Source: an uncultured Bacteroidales bacterium (GTDB lineage: Bacteria; Bacteroidota; Bacteroidia; Bacteroidales; GWA2-32-17). From it: a stretch of DNA of 35,746 nucleotides. The notes below the pieces were generated by a model. The model did not search any database. It was not told where the DNA came from and saw nothing but the letters and a program-made list of their open reading frames with translations. Positions 19,537 through 28,229 of this stretch are shown piece by piece. Every line of letters starts with the position of its first letter. The stretch's first letter is position 1. The translations under genes and the position numbers were made by a program. The DNA lies in NCBI GenBank assembly GCA_937960415.1, contig CALGPK010000062.1, positions 1-35,746 of the forward strand. The letters are read 5' to 3'.

Positions 19537-20367
19537 ATGATTTTCTTTTCCAAATCGAAAATAAACCTCGGGCTCAATATCATTAGTAAAAGACCAGACG
19601 GGTATCATAACATCGAAAGTATTTTTTATCCCATCGAATTATGCGATATTATCGAAATTTTGCCATCCCGATCGTTTCAACTAAGCATCGAAGGTAATAC
19701 CATTGATTGCCCAATAGAAGAAAATTTGTGTTACAAAGCTTTCGAACTAATAAAAAAACAATATGCTATCGGTTATGTACATATCATGTTATACAAAAAG
19801 ATTCCATCGGGAGCAGGATTGGGAGGTGGCTCATCCAATGCTTCAAGCGTTTTAGTTGGATTGAACCAAATGTTCGAACTTAATCTTAATACAGAACAAT
19901 TAGTAAAGATTGCTTCGCAATTAGGCAGCGATTGTCCATTCTTTATTTACAATAAACCAATGTTTGCAAAGGAAAAAGGCACGATACTATCACCCATTCC
20001 ATTAAAACTCGGAAAATATCATATTGTTGTAATACAAAACCATATTCACATTTCTACACGTTGGGCATATAATCAAATCAAAGTTAAACAACCCATGCTA
20101 TCCATTAAAGATATTGTACTGCATTACCCCATTAACGAATGGAAATATTACTTAAAAAACGATTTTGAAGAGCCTATTTATACATATCATCCAGAATTAT
20201 TTAAGCTCAAACAAATGCTTTACGATATGGGCGCCCTCTATGCATCTTTGACCGGAAGCGGTTCGGCTATATACGGTATTTTTAGTGAGCCTGTTAAAAA
20301 AGGTATTTCAAATATCGATTTTTTTTGGCAAGCACCCCTTATCAACTACGAGGATGATATTCTTTAA
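19537..20367 (+). CDS. ispE: 4-diphosphocytidyl-2-C-methyl-D-erythritol kinase
   Basis: The start at 19537 (MIFFSKSKINLGLNI) gives 276 residues, the normal IspE length; the frame is open upstream, but that part lies over the end of the SpoIIE remnant. The GHMP kinase ATP loop is PSGAGLGGGSSNAS, and the N-terminal KINLGL ... RPDGYHNIESIF and C-terminal SLTGSGSAIYGIF motifs are typical. It phosphorylates CDP-methylerythritol in the non-mevalonate isoprenoid pathway. The 3' end overlaps convergent xerD by 26 bases. No clear promoter lies between the remnant and this gene, so it may depend on readthrough from the promoter near 18471. Confidence 0.95.
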   Translation: MIFFSKSKINLGLNIISKRPDGYHNIESIFYPIELCDIIEILPSRSFQLSIEGNTIDCPIEENLCYKAFELIKKQYAIGYVHIMLYKKIPSGAGLGGGSSNASSVLVGLNQMFELNLNTEQLVKIASQLGSDCPFFIYNKPMFAKEKGTILSPIPLKLGKYHIVVIQNHIHISTRWAYNQIKVKQPMLSIKDIVLHYPINEWKYYLKNDFEEPIYTYHPELFKLKQMLYDMGALYASLTGSGSAIYGIFSEPVKKGISNIDFFWQAPLINYEDDIL

Positions 20368-21241
20368 TCACTTGCTTTAAATAAGTTCTATCAAGGTGAG
20401 TATATATCTCTGTCGTTAAAATGGATTCATGTCCAAGCATTTGCTGCACAGCACGTAAATCAGCACCACCCTCTACCAGATGCGTAGCAAACGAATGCCG
20501 GAAAGTATGAGGACCTATAGGTTTCTGAAGACCTATTTTTGAAGCTAATTGCCTGATAATGGTAAAAACCATAACACGCGTAAGCTTTTTTCCATGACGA
20601 TTTAAAAACACATAAGACTCATAACCCTTTTGAATTTTTTGTGTGTTGCGTGTTTGAATAAAATAGTTTTCCATTTCTCGTATGGCTCTTTTAGATATTG
20701 GCACCAATCGTTCTTTATTGCCTTTGCCAATAACTCGTATAAATTCCTCGTCAAAATGCAACTGCGACAGCTTCAATTCTACCAATTCCGACACACGCAA
20801 TCCACAACTATACAGGGTTTCGAGCATAGCTTTATTGCGATGCCCATCGGGTTTACTCAAATCAATAGCACCAATTAAGGCATCTATTTCTTCAACCGAT
20901 AACACTACCGGTAGTTTTTTATCTAACTTAGGAGTCGAAATCAATACGGTGGGGTTTTCTTTTATTAAATCATTCAACTCTAAGAAAAAATAAAAAGCCT
21001 TTATTCCCGAAATCATTCTTGCCTGCGAACGAGCATGAATCTCCAAGGCATTCAAGTAAGCCAAAAACTGATCTATATGTTCCATCTTAACATCCAGTGG
21101 CGACAAAGCTGAAAAATGTTCATCAATAAAATTTTTTAGATGCTGAACATCATTTAAATAAGCATGAATACTATTTTCGGACAAACTTTTTTCTAATTTC
21201 AGATAATGTTTAAAATTTTGGATTGCTTGTTCCCAATTCAT
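20342..21241 (-). CDS. xerD: Site-specific tyrosine recombinase XerD
   Basis: The 299-residue length and single-gene context fit the chromosome-dimer resolution recombinase rather than a phage or transposon integrase. All catalytic residues are present: Arg149 (SCGLRVSE), Lys173 (GKGNKER), His245 and Arg248 (HTFRHSFATH), His271 (LGHESILTT) and the nucleophile Tyr280 (EIYTH). The N-terminal core-binding domain (about 1-90) is of the SAM-like type. XerD normally acts with XerC at the dif site near the terminus. No attachment-site repeats or mobile cargo are seen nearby. It overlaps ispE at the 3' end and is divergent from aroQ across 36 bases. Confidence 0.92.
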   Translation of the reverse strand: MNWEQAIQNFKHYLKLEKSLSENSIHAYLNDVQHLKNFIDEHFSALSPLDVKMEHIDQFLAYLNALEIHARSQARMISGIKAFYFFLELNDLIKENPTVLISTPKLDKKLPVVLSVEEIDALIGAIDLSKPDGHRNKAMLETLYSCGLRVSELVELKLSQLHFDEEFIRVIGKGNKERLVPISKRAIREMENYFIQTRNTQKIQKGYESYVFLNRHGKKLTRVMVFTIIRQLASKIGLQKPIGPHTFRHSFATHLVEGGADLRAVQQMLGHESILTTEIYTHLDRTYLKQVIKEYHPRS

Positions 21242-21277
21242 CTCATATTTTTACGTAAATTTACAAAAATTTATTTT

Positions 21278-21727
21278 ATGAAAATAGCCATCATTCAAGG
21301 TCCAAATTTAAACCTGCTTGGAAAAAGAGAACCACATATATATGGAAATCATACATTAAACGAAATTCATCAACTTATTGCACAACACTTCTCGAATATA
21401 TCGTTTACTTTTTTTCAATCGAATATCGAAGGCGAAATTATCAACGAACTTCATCGCTGTGCCGAAGAGTGCGATGCTATTATTATTAATCCTGCCTCTT
21501 ACACACACACCTCGGTAGCCATAGCCGATGCCATTGCTGCTATTAACAAGCCGGTTATAGAAGTACACTTATCAAACATACATTCCCGTGAACCATTTCG
21601 TCATACTTCACTAACCGGAAGCAAATGCAAAGGTATAATCACCGGATTTGGAGTATGGAGCTACTTTTTAGCTATAGATGCCATACGCTACATGCTAAAA
21701 GGAGAAACGATCGATCATCAGCGTTAA
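21278..21727 (+). CDS. aroQ: 3-dehydroquinate dehydratase, type II
   Basis: The start at 21278 (MKIAIIQGPNLNLLG) gives 149 residues, the standard type II size; the open frame from 21206 is only sequence inside the divergent xerD gene. Signature motifs are GPNLNLLGKREPHIYG with the catalytic Arg and Tyr region, the QSNIEGEI strand, IINPASYTHTSVAI and EVHLSNIHSREPFRHTS. It dehydrates 3-dehydroquinate to 3-dehydroshikimate in the aromatic amino acid pathway. The 3' end overlaps the convergent HupE/UreJ-like gene by 33 bases. Confidence 0.96.
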   Translation: MKIAIIQGPNLNLLGKREPHIYGNHTLNEIHQLIAQHFSNISFTFFQSNIEGEIINELHRCAEECDAIIINPASYTHTSVAIADAIAAINKPVIEVHLSNIHSREPFRHTSLTGSKCKGIITGFGVWSYFLAIDAIRYMLKGETIDHQR

Positions 21728-22273
21728 CGAAATACCCATTCCTGCTCCACTAAAAATGTTCACCCAATCGCGTCGATTTATACAAAAAACATGTAACATT
21801 AGTATATTTAAAAACAGAATGCCCACTACAACCAAAATTTGCCCTACCTCAATACCTACATTAAAAGCAAATAAGGAAGTTACAATATCTTTTTCGTTTA
21901 TCAACAAGCTATGCAAATAATTCGAAAAACCCAACCCGTGAATTAAGCCAAATATCAATGCTGTAAAATATTTAAACAAATGCGTAGGAGGTTCAACTTT
22001 TTGTGTAAACAAAACAACGTTCCAAAATCCGGTAATAAAAATGGTTAATGGTATTAAAAACTCAATAAGACTACTCGATATTTGTATAATTTCAAATGTA
22101 GCCAAAATTAGCGAAGTGGTATGCCCAATAGTAAACGCCGTTATCAATACTAATATCTGCTTCCACTGATGCAACAAATATACAGCCGTTAAACAGATTA
22201 AAAATAGTATATGATCGTACGAATTTATATCGAGTATATGATGAATACCTAATTTAAAGTATAATTCAAACAT
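21695..22273 (-). CDS. HupE/UreJ-like integral membrane protein
   Basis: The chosen start at 22273 (MFELYFKLGIHHILDINSYDHILFL) gives 192 residues; the frame is open to 22405 but that part overlaps nadB and its promoter. There are about six hydrophobic segments. The N-terminal GIHHILDINSYDHILFL, the central TIGHTTSLIL and FGLIHGLGFSNYL with conserved histidines, and NVGIEVGQILVV match the HupE/UreJ_2 family, members of which are linked to nickel or other metal transport. No urease or hydrogenase genes are in the window, so the substrate is open. The histidines facing the membrane suggest metal handling. Confidence 0.85.
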   Translation of the reverse strand: MFELYFKLGIHHILDINSYDHILFLICLTAVYLLHQWKQILVLITAFTIGHTTSLILATFEIIQISSSLIEFLIPLTIFITGFWNVVLFTQKVEPPTHLFKYFTALIFGLIHGLGFSNYLHSLLINEKDIVTSLFAFNVGIEVGQILVVVGILFLNILMLHVFCINRRDWVNIFSGAGMGISLTLMIDRFSF

Positions 22274-22318
22274 TTTTCTGCAAATATAAACATGTAAATT
22301 TTGAAATAAAAATTTTAC

Positions 22319-22326
22319 TACGTTTG
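22319..22326 (+). promoter_or_regulatory. -7 promoter box of nadB
   Basis: TACGTTTG is a perfect TAnnTTTG box. It ends eight bases before the first ATG at 22335. A TTTG at 22300-22303 is only 15 bases upstream, closer than usual, so the -33 element is uncertain. Confidence 0.45.
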
Positions 22327-22334
22327 CAAAAAAA

Positions 22335-23906
22335 ATGATGAAAGTCGATTTTTTAGTTATTGGCTCTGGTATTGCTGGTTTAACTTTTGCTCTCAAAGCA
22401 GCCAATTATGGAAGTGTATGTATTGTAACTAAAAAGCAACTGGAAGACACCAACACACAATATGCACAGGGAGGCATTGCTTCGGTAATGTATAATCCCG
22501 ATTCGTTCGAAAAGCATATTCAGGATACACTAACGGCAGGTGCAGGACTTTGCAACGAGGAAGTTGTGCGAACTATCGTTAACGAAGCTCCCATGCGTAT
22601 CAACGATTTGATTCAATGGGGTATCGAATTCGACAAAAATGCCGACGGACGTTTCGATCTGGTAAGAGAAGGAGGTCACAGCCAACCTCGCATTCTACAC
22701 TACAAAGACAAAACCGGCAACGAAATACAAAAAGTCCTATCGAAACGGGCACGCGAACACAAAAACATTACCATTTTAGAATATCATTTTGCTCTTGACC
22801 TAATCACACAACATCATATAGGAATTGAAGTTAAACGCGGTATGCCAGACATAGAATGTTATGGTGCATATATTCATGACTTAAAATCAAACAGAATTTT
22901 CAAAATACTTGCAAAAATAACATTTGTTGCTAGCGGAGGAATTGGAAATATCTACGCTATTACCACAAACCCACTTGTAGCAACTGGCGATGGAATTGCT
23001 ATGGTTTATCGGGCTAAAGGTTATTGCGAAAATATGGAATTTATACAATTTCATCCTACTGCTTTTTACCATACTTCCGAACGTCCCTCGTTTCTTATTA
23101 CCGAAGCCCTTCGAGGATTCGGTGCAAAACTCAAAACCATACAGGGATATTACTTTATGAAAGATTTCGACAAGCGCCAAGAACTTGCACCACGCGATAT
23201 CGTTGCACGTTCGATCGATTATATGCTCAAAAAAACCGGCGACGAATACGTATTACTCGATGCCACTCATCTCAACAAAAACGAACTCATCGAACGCTTC
23301 CCCACCATATACGCCAAGTGCCTTGGCAAAGGTATCGACATCACCAAAGACCCCATCCCAGTAGTACCTGCCGCACACTATCTGTGTGGTGGAATTAAGG
23401 TCGACATAAACGGCAAAACAACCATCAATTACCTTTATGCGGGGGGCGAATGTGCATCAACCGGAATGCATGGTGCCAACCGATTAGCTTCCAATTCACT
23501 CATCGAAGCCATTGTCATTGCTCATAGAGCTGTACAACATGCATCCTCTCTGATAAAAAAAATAAAACACAAAGAAAATATACCCGACTGGAACGACGAA
23601 GGAACTACACATCCTAAAGAAATGATACTGATTACTCAAAACTTTAAAGAATTACAACAAATGATGATGAATTACGTTGGTATTGTAAGAACAAACGACA
23701 GACTTACGCGTGCTTTCGACCGATTGAAAATACTTTACAACGAAACCGAAGCATTGTACAAAAAAACCAAAATATCGCCTCAACTCTGCGAGCTTAGAAA
23801 CGCTATAAATGTTGCTTATTTAATAATACGAGCCGCATCCGAAAGAAAGCAAAACATCGGACTTCACTATAATTTAGACAACGAAAATCATCATGCAACA
23901 TTTTAA
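22335..23906 (+). CDS. nadB: L-aspartate oxidase
   Basis: At 523 residues this FAD enzyme oxidises L-aspartate to iminoaspartate, the first step of de novo NAD synthesis. The N-terminal dinucleotide-binding motif is VIGSGIAGLTFA; QYAQGGIAS, REGGHSQPRILH, FIQFHPTAFY, PRDIVARSID, PAAHYLCGGI and GANRLASNSL are the usual conserved stretches shared with succinate dehydrogenase flavoproteins and are all intact. nadA and nadC are not in the window. Two consecutive ATG codons (22335 and 22338) are possible starts; the promoter box eight bases upstream leaves almost no leader. Confidence 0.95.
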   Translation: MMKVDFLVIGSGIAGLTFALKAANYGSVCIVTKKQLEDTNTQYAQGGIASVMYNPDSFEKHIQDTLTAGAGLCNEEVVRTIVNEAPMRINDLIQWGIEFDKNADGRFDLVREGGHSQPRILHYKDKTGNEIQKVLSKRAREHKNITILEYHFALDLITQHHIGIEVKRGMPDIECYGAYIHDLKSNRIFKILAKITFVASGGIGNIYAITTNPLVATGDGIAMVYRAKGYCENMEFIQFHPTAFYHTSERPSFLITEALRGFGAKLKTIQGYYFMKDFDKRQELAPRDIVARSIDYMLKKTGDEYVLLDATHLNKNELIERFPTIYAKCLGKGIDITKDPIPVVPAAHYLCGGIKVDINGKTTINYLYAGGECASTGMHGANRLASNSLIEAIVIAHRAVQHASSLIKKIKHKENIPDWNDEGTTHPKEMILITQNFKELQQMMMNYVGIVRTNDRLTRAFDRLKILYNETEALYKKTKISPQLCELRNAINVAYLIIRAASERKQNIGLHYNLDNENHHATF

Positions 23907-23932
23907 TCTTTTTTTTCGTCTTAAAAAAAATA

Positions 23933-23940
23933 TACATTTG
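23933..23940 (+). promoter_or_regulatory. -7 promoter box of the C10 peptidase gene
   Basis: TACATTTG is a perfect TAnnTTTG box 19 bases before the ATG at 23960. A clear TTTG -33 element is not visible; the corresponding position is a T-rich run. It suggests that the peptidase has its own promoter rather than depending only on nadB. Confidence 0.45.
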
Positions 23941-23959
23941 TAGTAAGAAAAATCAATAA

Positions 23960-26086
23960 ATGTTTAGAAATATGAAAAGTTTTGTACTATTGTTCGTATT
24001 AATGTTTATCCTGTTTTCAGGATGGGCTAAAAAAGTTCAACTAGAAGATGCAAAAATAGCTGCTAAAAGCATCTACTACATCAAAGCAAACAATCTGTTT
24101 ACTAAATCTTACAACGATATTCAACTTAGTCACGCTTATACCGAATTGTTCAATGGAGAACCCATATATTATGTATTCAACGTCAATCAAAACGAAGGCT
24201 TTGTTATTATTTCGGCCGACGACATAGCACATCCAATCATAGGATATAGTTTTACAGGTACTTTCCCTGTATTTAATCAACCTCCGCATTTTTCCGAATG
24301 GATGAATAGTTATCGAGAACAAATCATTTATGGTAAAACCAATAACATAAAGGCTACTACAGAAATTCAAAACGAATGGGCAGAGTTAATGACCACTACT
24401 CCTGCTTTAAAAAAGGAAAAAGCTACGCAGCCTTTGCTCATACATACATGGAATCAAGATTGGCCATGGAATGCATATTGCCCTGCCAACGCTAATGGTC
24501 CTGGTGGCCACGTTTACGCCGGATGTGTTGCCGTTTCTATGGCTCAGCTTATGAAATATTACAACTATCCCAATCAAGGAACAGGTAGTCACACCAATTA
24601 CTCTTTCTGGAACGGTGGATATGGTAACCTTACCGTTAATTATGCACAACAAACCTATAAATGGGCTAATATGCCTAACTTAGTAAACAACACTAATTAC
24701 GACGAAGTAGCTAAATTGTTATATCATTGCAGTGTTGCTGTTGATATGAATTACGGTCCCGACGGTTCGGGTAGTACTACATCTAAAATCGCCTCGGCAT
24801 TAAAAACTTATTATTATTATGCCTCTGCTGCTCAATACGTTCAAAAATCAAGTTATTCATCAAGTGCATGGGAAAATCTTCTCAAACAACAAATTGACAA
24901 CAAAAGACCTATGGCTTATCAGGGATCGGACGGTACAAGTGGTCATGCATGGAACTGCGACGGATACAATGGTAACCAATTTCACATGAACTGGGGTTGG
25001 AGTGGTAGTGCTAATGGATATTATACACTCGACAATCTTGTTGCAGGAGGGTACGATTTTACTTATAGTCAAGGTGCTGTAATAAATGTTTATCCGGCAA
25101 ACAACTATCCTCAATGGTGTTCAGGTACGACCATTATCGATGGCAGAGGTGGTGCATTTAATGATGGAAGTGGAAACGAAAATTATTTAGACAACATCGA
25201 TTGTAAATATCTTATCCAACCAGCTTGTGCCAACTCTATTACATTAACATTCGACCGATTCGATCTGGCCACTGGCGATATCGTTTATGTTTACGATGGA
25301 ACAACTGAAAACGATCCCATTCTTGCCACATTCTCTTCAGCCAATCCCCCGTCTGGTTTTATTACCAGTACCGGTGATGCATTACTGATACGATTTGTTA
25401 CCAATAGCATGGATAATGCTACCGGCTGGTATGCAAGCTATACAACAAATACATGCTCAGGAACCAAAAATCTTACTACACCTTCTGGAACTATTGAAGA
25501 TGGTAGTAAATCATGTAATTACGACAATTCCAAAATATGTACATGGAATATAGAACCTCCCAGTGCAACTTCATTTACCATTGATTTTGTAGAATTCGAT
25601 TTCCCACCTTCCGACCAAAATGATAATGTAAAAATCTACAAAAACAGTACCGCTTCATCTAATTTAATCGGAACTTATACCTCCGCCAACGTACCACCAT
25701 CCACTATTAATATTCCTGGTGCAAGCAAATTAATCGTTAAGTTTACATCCAATGCAAGTATTAATGCAGGTGGATTTAAATTAAATTACACATCTACACA
25801 ATCCAATATATCTTCAAATCAAATGGTGAATCATGTTGGCATTTTCCCTAATCCTTTTACCAATGATGCTACAATTACTTATAACCTCGGCGAACCAACT
25901 AACCATGTAAAAATTATTGTCAATAATGTTTTAGGTCAGAATCTTGGAATTTATGAAGCAACTCAGGCTTCTGGCGAATACTCCATTTCGCTTAAATCAT
26001 TCTCCAAGCTCTTTAATAAAGGAATTTATTTTGTTAAAGTAAACATCAATAACGAAGAGTCTGTTTACAAGGTCATACATCAGTAA
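23960..26086 (+). CDS. C10 (streptopain-like) cysteine peptidase with two CUB domains and T9SS sorting domain
   Basis: The 708-residue protein starts with a signal peptide (MFRNMKSFVLLFVLMFILFSGWAK; an alternative ATG is at 23972). A propeptide of the Spi/streptopain type follows, with GFVIISADD and PIIGYSFTG. The catalytic pair is visible as Cys189 (YAGCVAVSMAQLM) and His329 (SGHAWNCDGY), with NWGWSG downstream. Two CUB-like domains begin at about 387 and 499, each opening with a CSGT motif. A type A T9SS domain from about 624 (VGIFPNPF) ends the protein. It is an exported or cell-surface protease. Attached CUB domains would help bind substrate or surface; that is inference. Confidence 0.93.
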   Translation: MFRNMKSFVLLFVLMFILFSGWAKKVQLEDAKIAAKSIYYIKANNLFTKSYNDIQLSHAYTELFNGEPIYYVFNVNQNEGFVIISADDIAHPIIGYSFTGTFPVFNQPPHFSEWMNSYREQIIYGKTNNIKATTEIQNEWAELMTTTPALKKEKATQPLLIHTWNQDWPWNAYCPANANGPGGHVYAGCVAVSMAQLMKYYNYPNQGTGSHTNYSFWNGGYGNLTVNYAQQTYKWANMPNLVNNTNYDEVAKLLYHCSVAVDMNYGPDGSGSTTSKIASALKTYYYYASAAQYVQKSSYSSSAWENLLKQQIDNKRPMAYQGSDGTSGHAWNCDGYNGNQFHMNWGWSGSANGYYTLDNLVAGGYDFTYSQGAVINVYPANNYPQWCSGTTIIDGRGGAFNDGSGNENYLDNIDCKYLIQPACANSITLTFDRFDLATGDIVYVYDGTTENDPILATFSSANPPSGFITSTGDALLIRFVTNSMDNATGWYASYTTNTCSGTKNLTTPSGTIEDGSKSCNYDNSKICTWNIEPPSATSFTIDFVEFDFPPSDQNDNVKIYKNSTASSNLIGTYTSANVPPSTINIPGASKLIVKFTSNASINAGGFKLNYTSTQSNISSNQMVNHVGIFPNPFTNDATITYNLGEPTNHVKIIVNNVLGQNLGIYEATQASGEYSISLKSFSKLFNKGIYFVKVNINNEESVYKVIHQ

Positions 26087-26092
26087 TAATTC

Positions 26093-26127
26093 AAAATGAC
26101 CGACCTTAACGGTTGGTCATTTTTTTT
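26093..26127 (+). terminator. Intrinsic terminator after the C10 peptidase gene
   Basis: An 11-bp stem AATGACCGACC / GGTTGGTCATT (one G-T wobble) with a five-base loop is followed by a run of eight T. It begins seven bases after the stop codon and separates the C10 gene from the M43 gene, whose ATG is at 26143. Confidence 0.88.
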
Positions 26128-26142
26128 AAACAATTAAGTTTT

Positions 26143-28218
26143 ATGAAGAAATTCTGTGTTTCTATTTTTATTTTTATCAGCCTTATTGTTAAAGGACAAT
26201 TTTTTTGCCTTACACCAGAAATAAACAAACGAGCCGAATTATTAAACCCCGAAGCTTTATCGGCTAAAGCATTTTTAAACAATTACACCAAAAAATTCGA
26301 AAAAGAGTATCAAAAAGATAAAACAATTATTATTATTCCTGTTGTTTTTCACGTAGTACATAATTACGGACCCGAAAACATTTCGAAAGAACAAATTCTT
26401 GATGCCATCAGAATTATTAATGAAGACTTTCGAAAGTTGAATGCCGACACGTCTAACATAATCCCAGAATTTAAATCGATAGCCGCCGATTGCCAGATTG
26501 AATTTCGTTTGGCCAAAATTGACCCAAATGGAAATTGTACCGATGGTATCAACCGCGTTGTATCGCCTCTAACATATAATGCCAACGAAATGACAAAACT
26601 AGCTGCACCTTCGTGGGACAGAACAAAATACCTCAACATTTGGACTGTTGCCTCTATCGAAAGTGGTGCTGCTGGTTACGCTTATTACCCATCTAGCGTA
26701 AATGGAAGCTGGGGAGATGCCTTTGACGGAGTACTCATACTATCGAACTACGTGGGAAGTATAGGAACCGGAACTTATAACCGTGCCAGAGCACTCACAC
26801 ATGAAATTGGACACTACCTCAACCTCAAGCACCCGTGGGGCGATTCCAACAACCCTGGTTTACCCGAAAACTGTTACGACGACGACGATGTTACCGATAC
26901 ACCCAACACCATTGGGCATACTGATTGCAACCTCTATGCAGAAAGTTGTGGATCGCTCGATAATGTACAAAACTATATGGAATACACATATTGCTACTGT
27001 ATGTTTACCGAAGGACAAAAAATTAGAATGCTTGCAGCCTTAAATAGCCCTATCAGTGGACGAAACAATCTATGGACAACTACCAATTTAATGGCAACCG
27101 GAGTACATCCCGGCGTTACACCGCAAATATGTTCGCCTATCGCAGATTTCTATTTCAGTAAAAAATTCGGATGCGAAGGAACAACTGTACAATTTACAAA
27201 TCAAACATGGAATACTGATACCATTAGTTCTATTCAATGGTTATTCCCCGGCGGAAACCCTGCTACTTCTAATGAACCCAATCCATTAGTAACATACACA
27301 CAAGGTGGTATTTATTCGGCAACTCTGATTGTCGAAAATCCTGCTGGTAGCGATGCCATTACGAAAAATAACATTATACAAATTATGAATTCCAGCGTAG
27401 CATATAATTTGCCATGGTTCGAAAGTTTTGAAAACACCAATTTTCCGCAATCAGCCGATACAAACTTTATTTGGTACACCAGTGGAACAGGAGCATATAA
27501 CTGGTATCGCACAACACAAGCCAGTGCTACCGGAAATGCCAGTTTAGTGGCACCAACACATCAGAATGCTAACAATAGTCAAATAGAAATATACTCGCCC
27601 AATATATTCATTAGTGGACAAAATCCCGCTAATATTATCAAATTTAAAGTTGCTTACGCACAAAAAAATGAAAACAGCAACGACAATTTAAAAGTTTTTG
27701 TTTCCTTTAATTGTGGCGAAACATGGTATCCTCGTTACAGCAAAAGTGGTGTCAACTTACAAACAACCAATGGCACTTATTACTATAACTTCGTACCTAC
27801 ATCAACACAATGGAGAGAAGACTTTTTTAGTATTGGTACTTTCCTTTCAAAACCATTTATTCGACTGAAAATTGTTGCAACAAGCTCCGACGGAAATCCA
27901 ATTTACATAGACGACATTCAGTTAGATAAATCAACAACATATTTACAAGAAACCTTCGAAAATACATACATGCCTATGGTATATCCCAATCCTATCATCG
28001 AAGAAAGCAGATTGTGGTTAAATATGCCATCAAAAGAAAATGTAAATATTTGTATTAACGATGTAGCTGGAAGAGAAGTATATAATAGTACACTATTATT
28101 ACTTGAAGGCGAAAATTCAATAAACTTATCTTTGTCTGACAAACTAAATGCTGGAATTTATTTCATGACAATAAACATTAAACAACAAAAACAAGTAATT
28201 AAACTTATTGTGCCATAA
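26143..28218 (+). CDS. M43-family metallopeptidase with PKD, anchor-J-like and T9SS domains
   Basis: The start at 26143 (MKKFCVSIFIFISLIVKGQ) gives a signal peptide and 691 residues; the ten residues available upstream overlap the terminator stem. The zinc site is HEIGHYLNLKH at 220-230 (His220, His224, His230, catalytic Glu221), the pattern of pappalysin-like M43 peptidases. A PKD domain lies at about 332-416 (WLFPGGNPATS), followed by a beta-rich region (LPWFESFEN ... IYIDDIQL) resembling choice-of-anchor J modules, and a T9SS domain from about 610 (MVYPNP). The stop is 11 bases before the next gene, so the two are likely co-transcribed. Role: exported protein degradation. Confidence 0.92.
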   Translation: MKKFCVSIFIFISLIVKGQFFCLTPEINKRAELLNPEALSAKAFLNNYTKKFEKEYQKDKTIIIIPVVFHVVHNYGPENISKEQILDAIRIINEDFRKLNADTSNIIPEFKSIAADCQIEFRLAKIDPNGNCTDGINRVVSPLTYNANEMTKLAAPSWDRTKYLNIWTVASIESGAAGYAYYPSSVNGSWGDAFDGVLILSNYVGSIGTGTYNRARALTHEIGHYLNLKHPWGDSNNPGLPENCYDDDDVTDTPNTIGHTDCNLYAESCGSLDNVQNYMEYTYCYCMFTEGQKIRMLAALNSPISGRNNLWTTTNLMATGVHPGVTPQICSPIADFYFSKKFGCEGTTVQFTNQTWNTDTISSIQWLFPGGNPATSNEPNPLVTYTQGGIYSATLIVENPAGSDAITKNNIIQIMNSSVAYNLPWFESFENTNFPQSADTNFIWYTSGTGAYNWYRTTQASATGNASLVAPTHQNANNSQIEIYSPNIFISGQNPANIIKFKVAYAQKNENSNDNLKVFVSFNCGETWYPRYSKSGVNLQTTNGTYYYNFVPTSTQWREDFFSIGTFLSKPFIRLKIVATSSDGNPIYIDDIQLDKSTTYLQETFENTYMPMVYPNPIIEESRLWLNMPSKENVNICINDVAGREVYNSTLLLLEGENSINLSLSDKLNAGIYFMTINIKQQKQVIKLIVP

Positions 28219-28229
28219 AATATTCAGCT

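Noticed and set aside
20342-21241. Possible integrase of a mobile element
   Set aside because: Length and motifs fit XerD; there are no flanking direct repeats, tRNA junction, transposase or cargo genes nearby.
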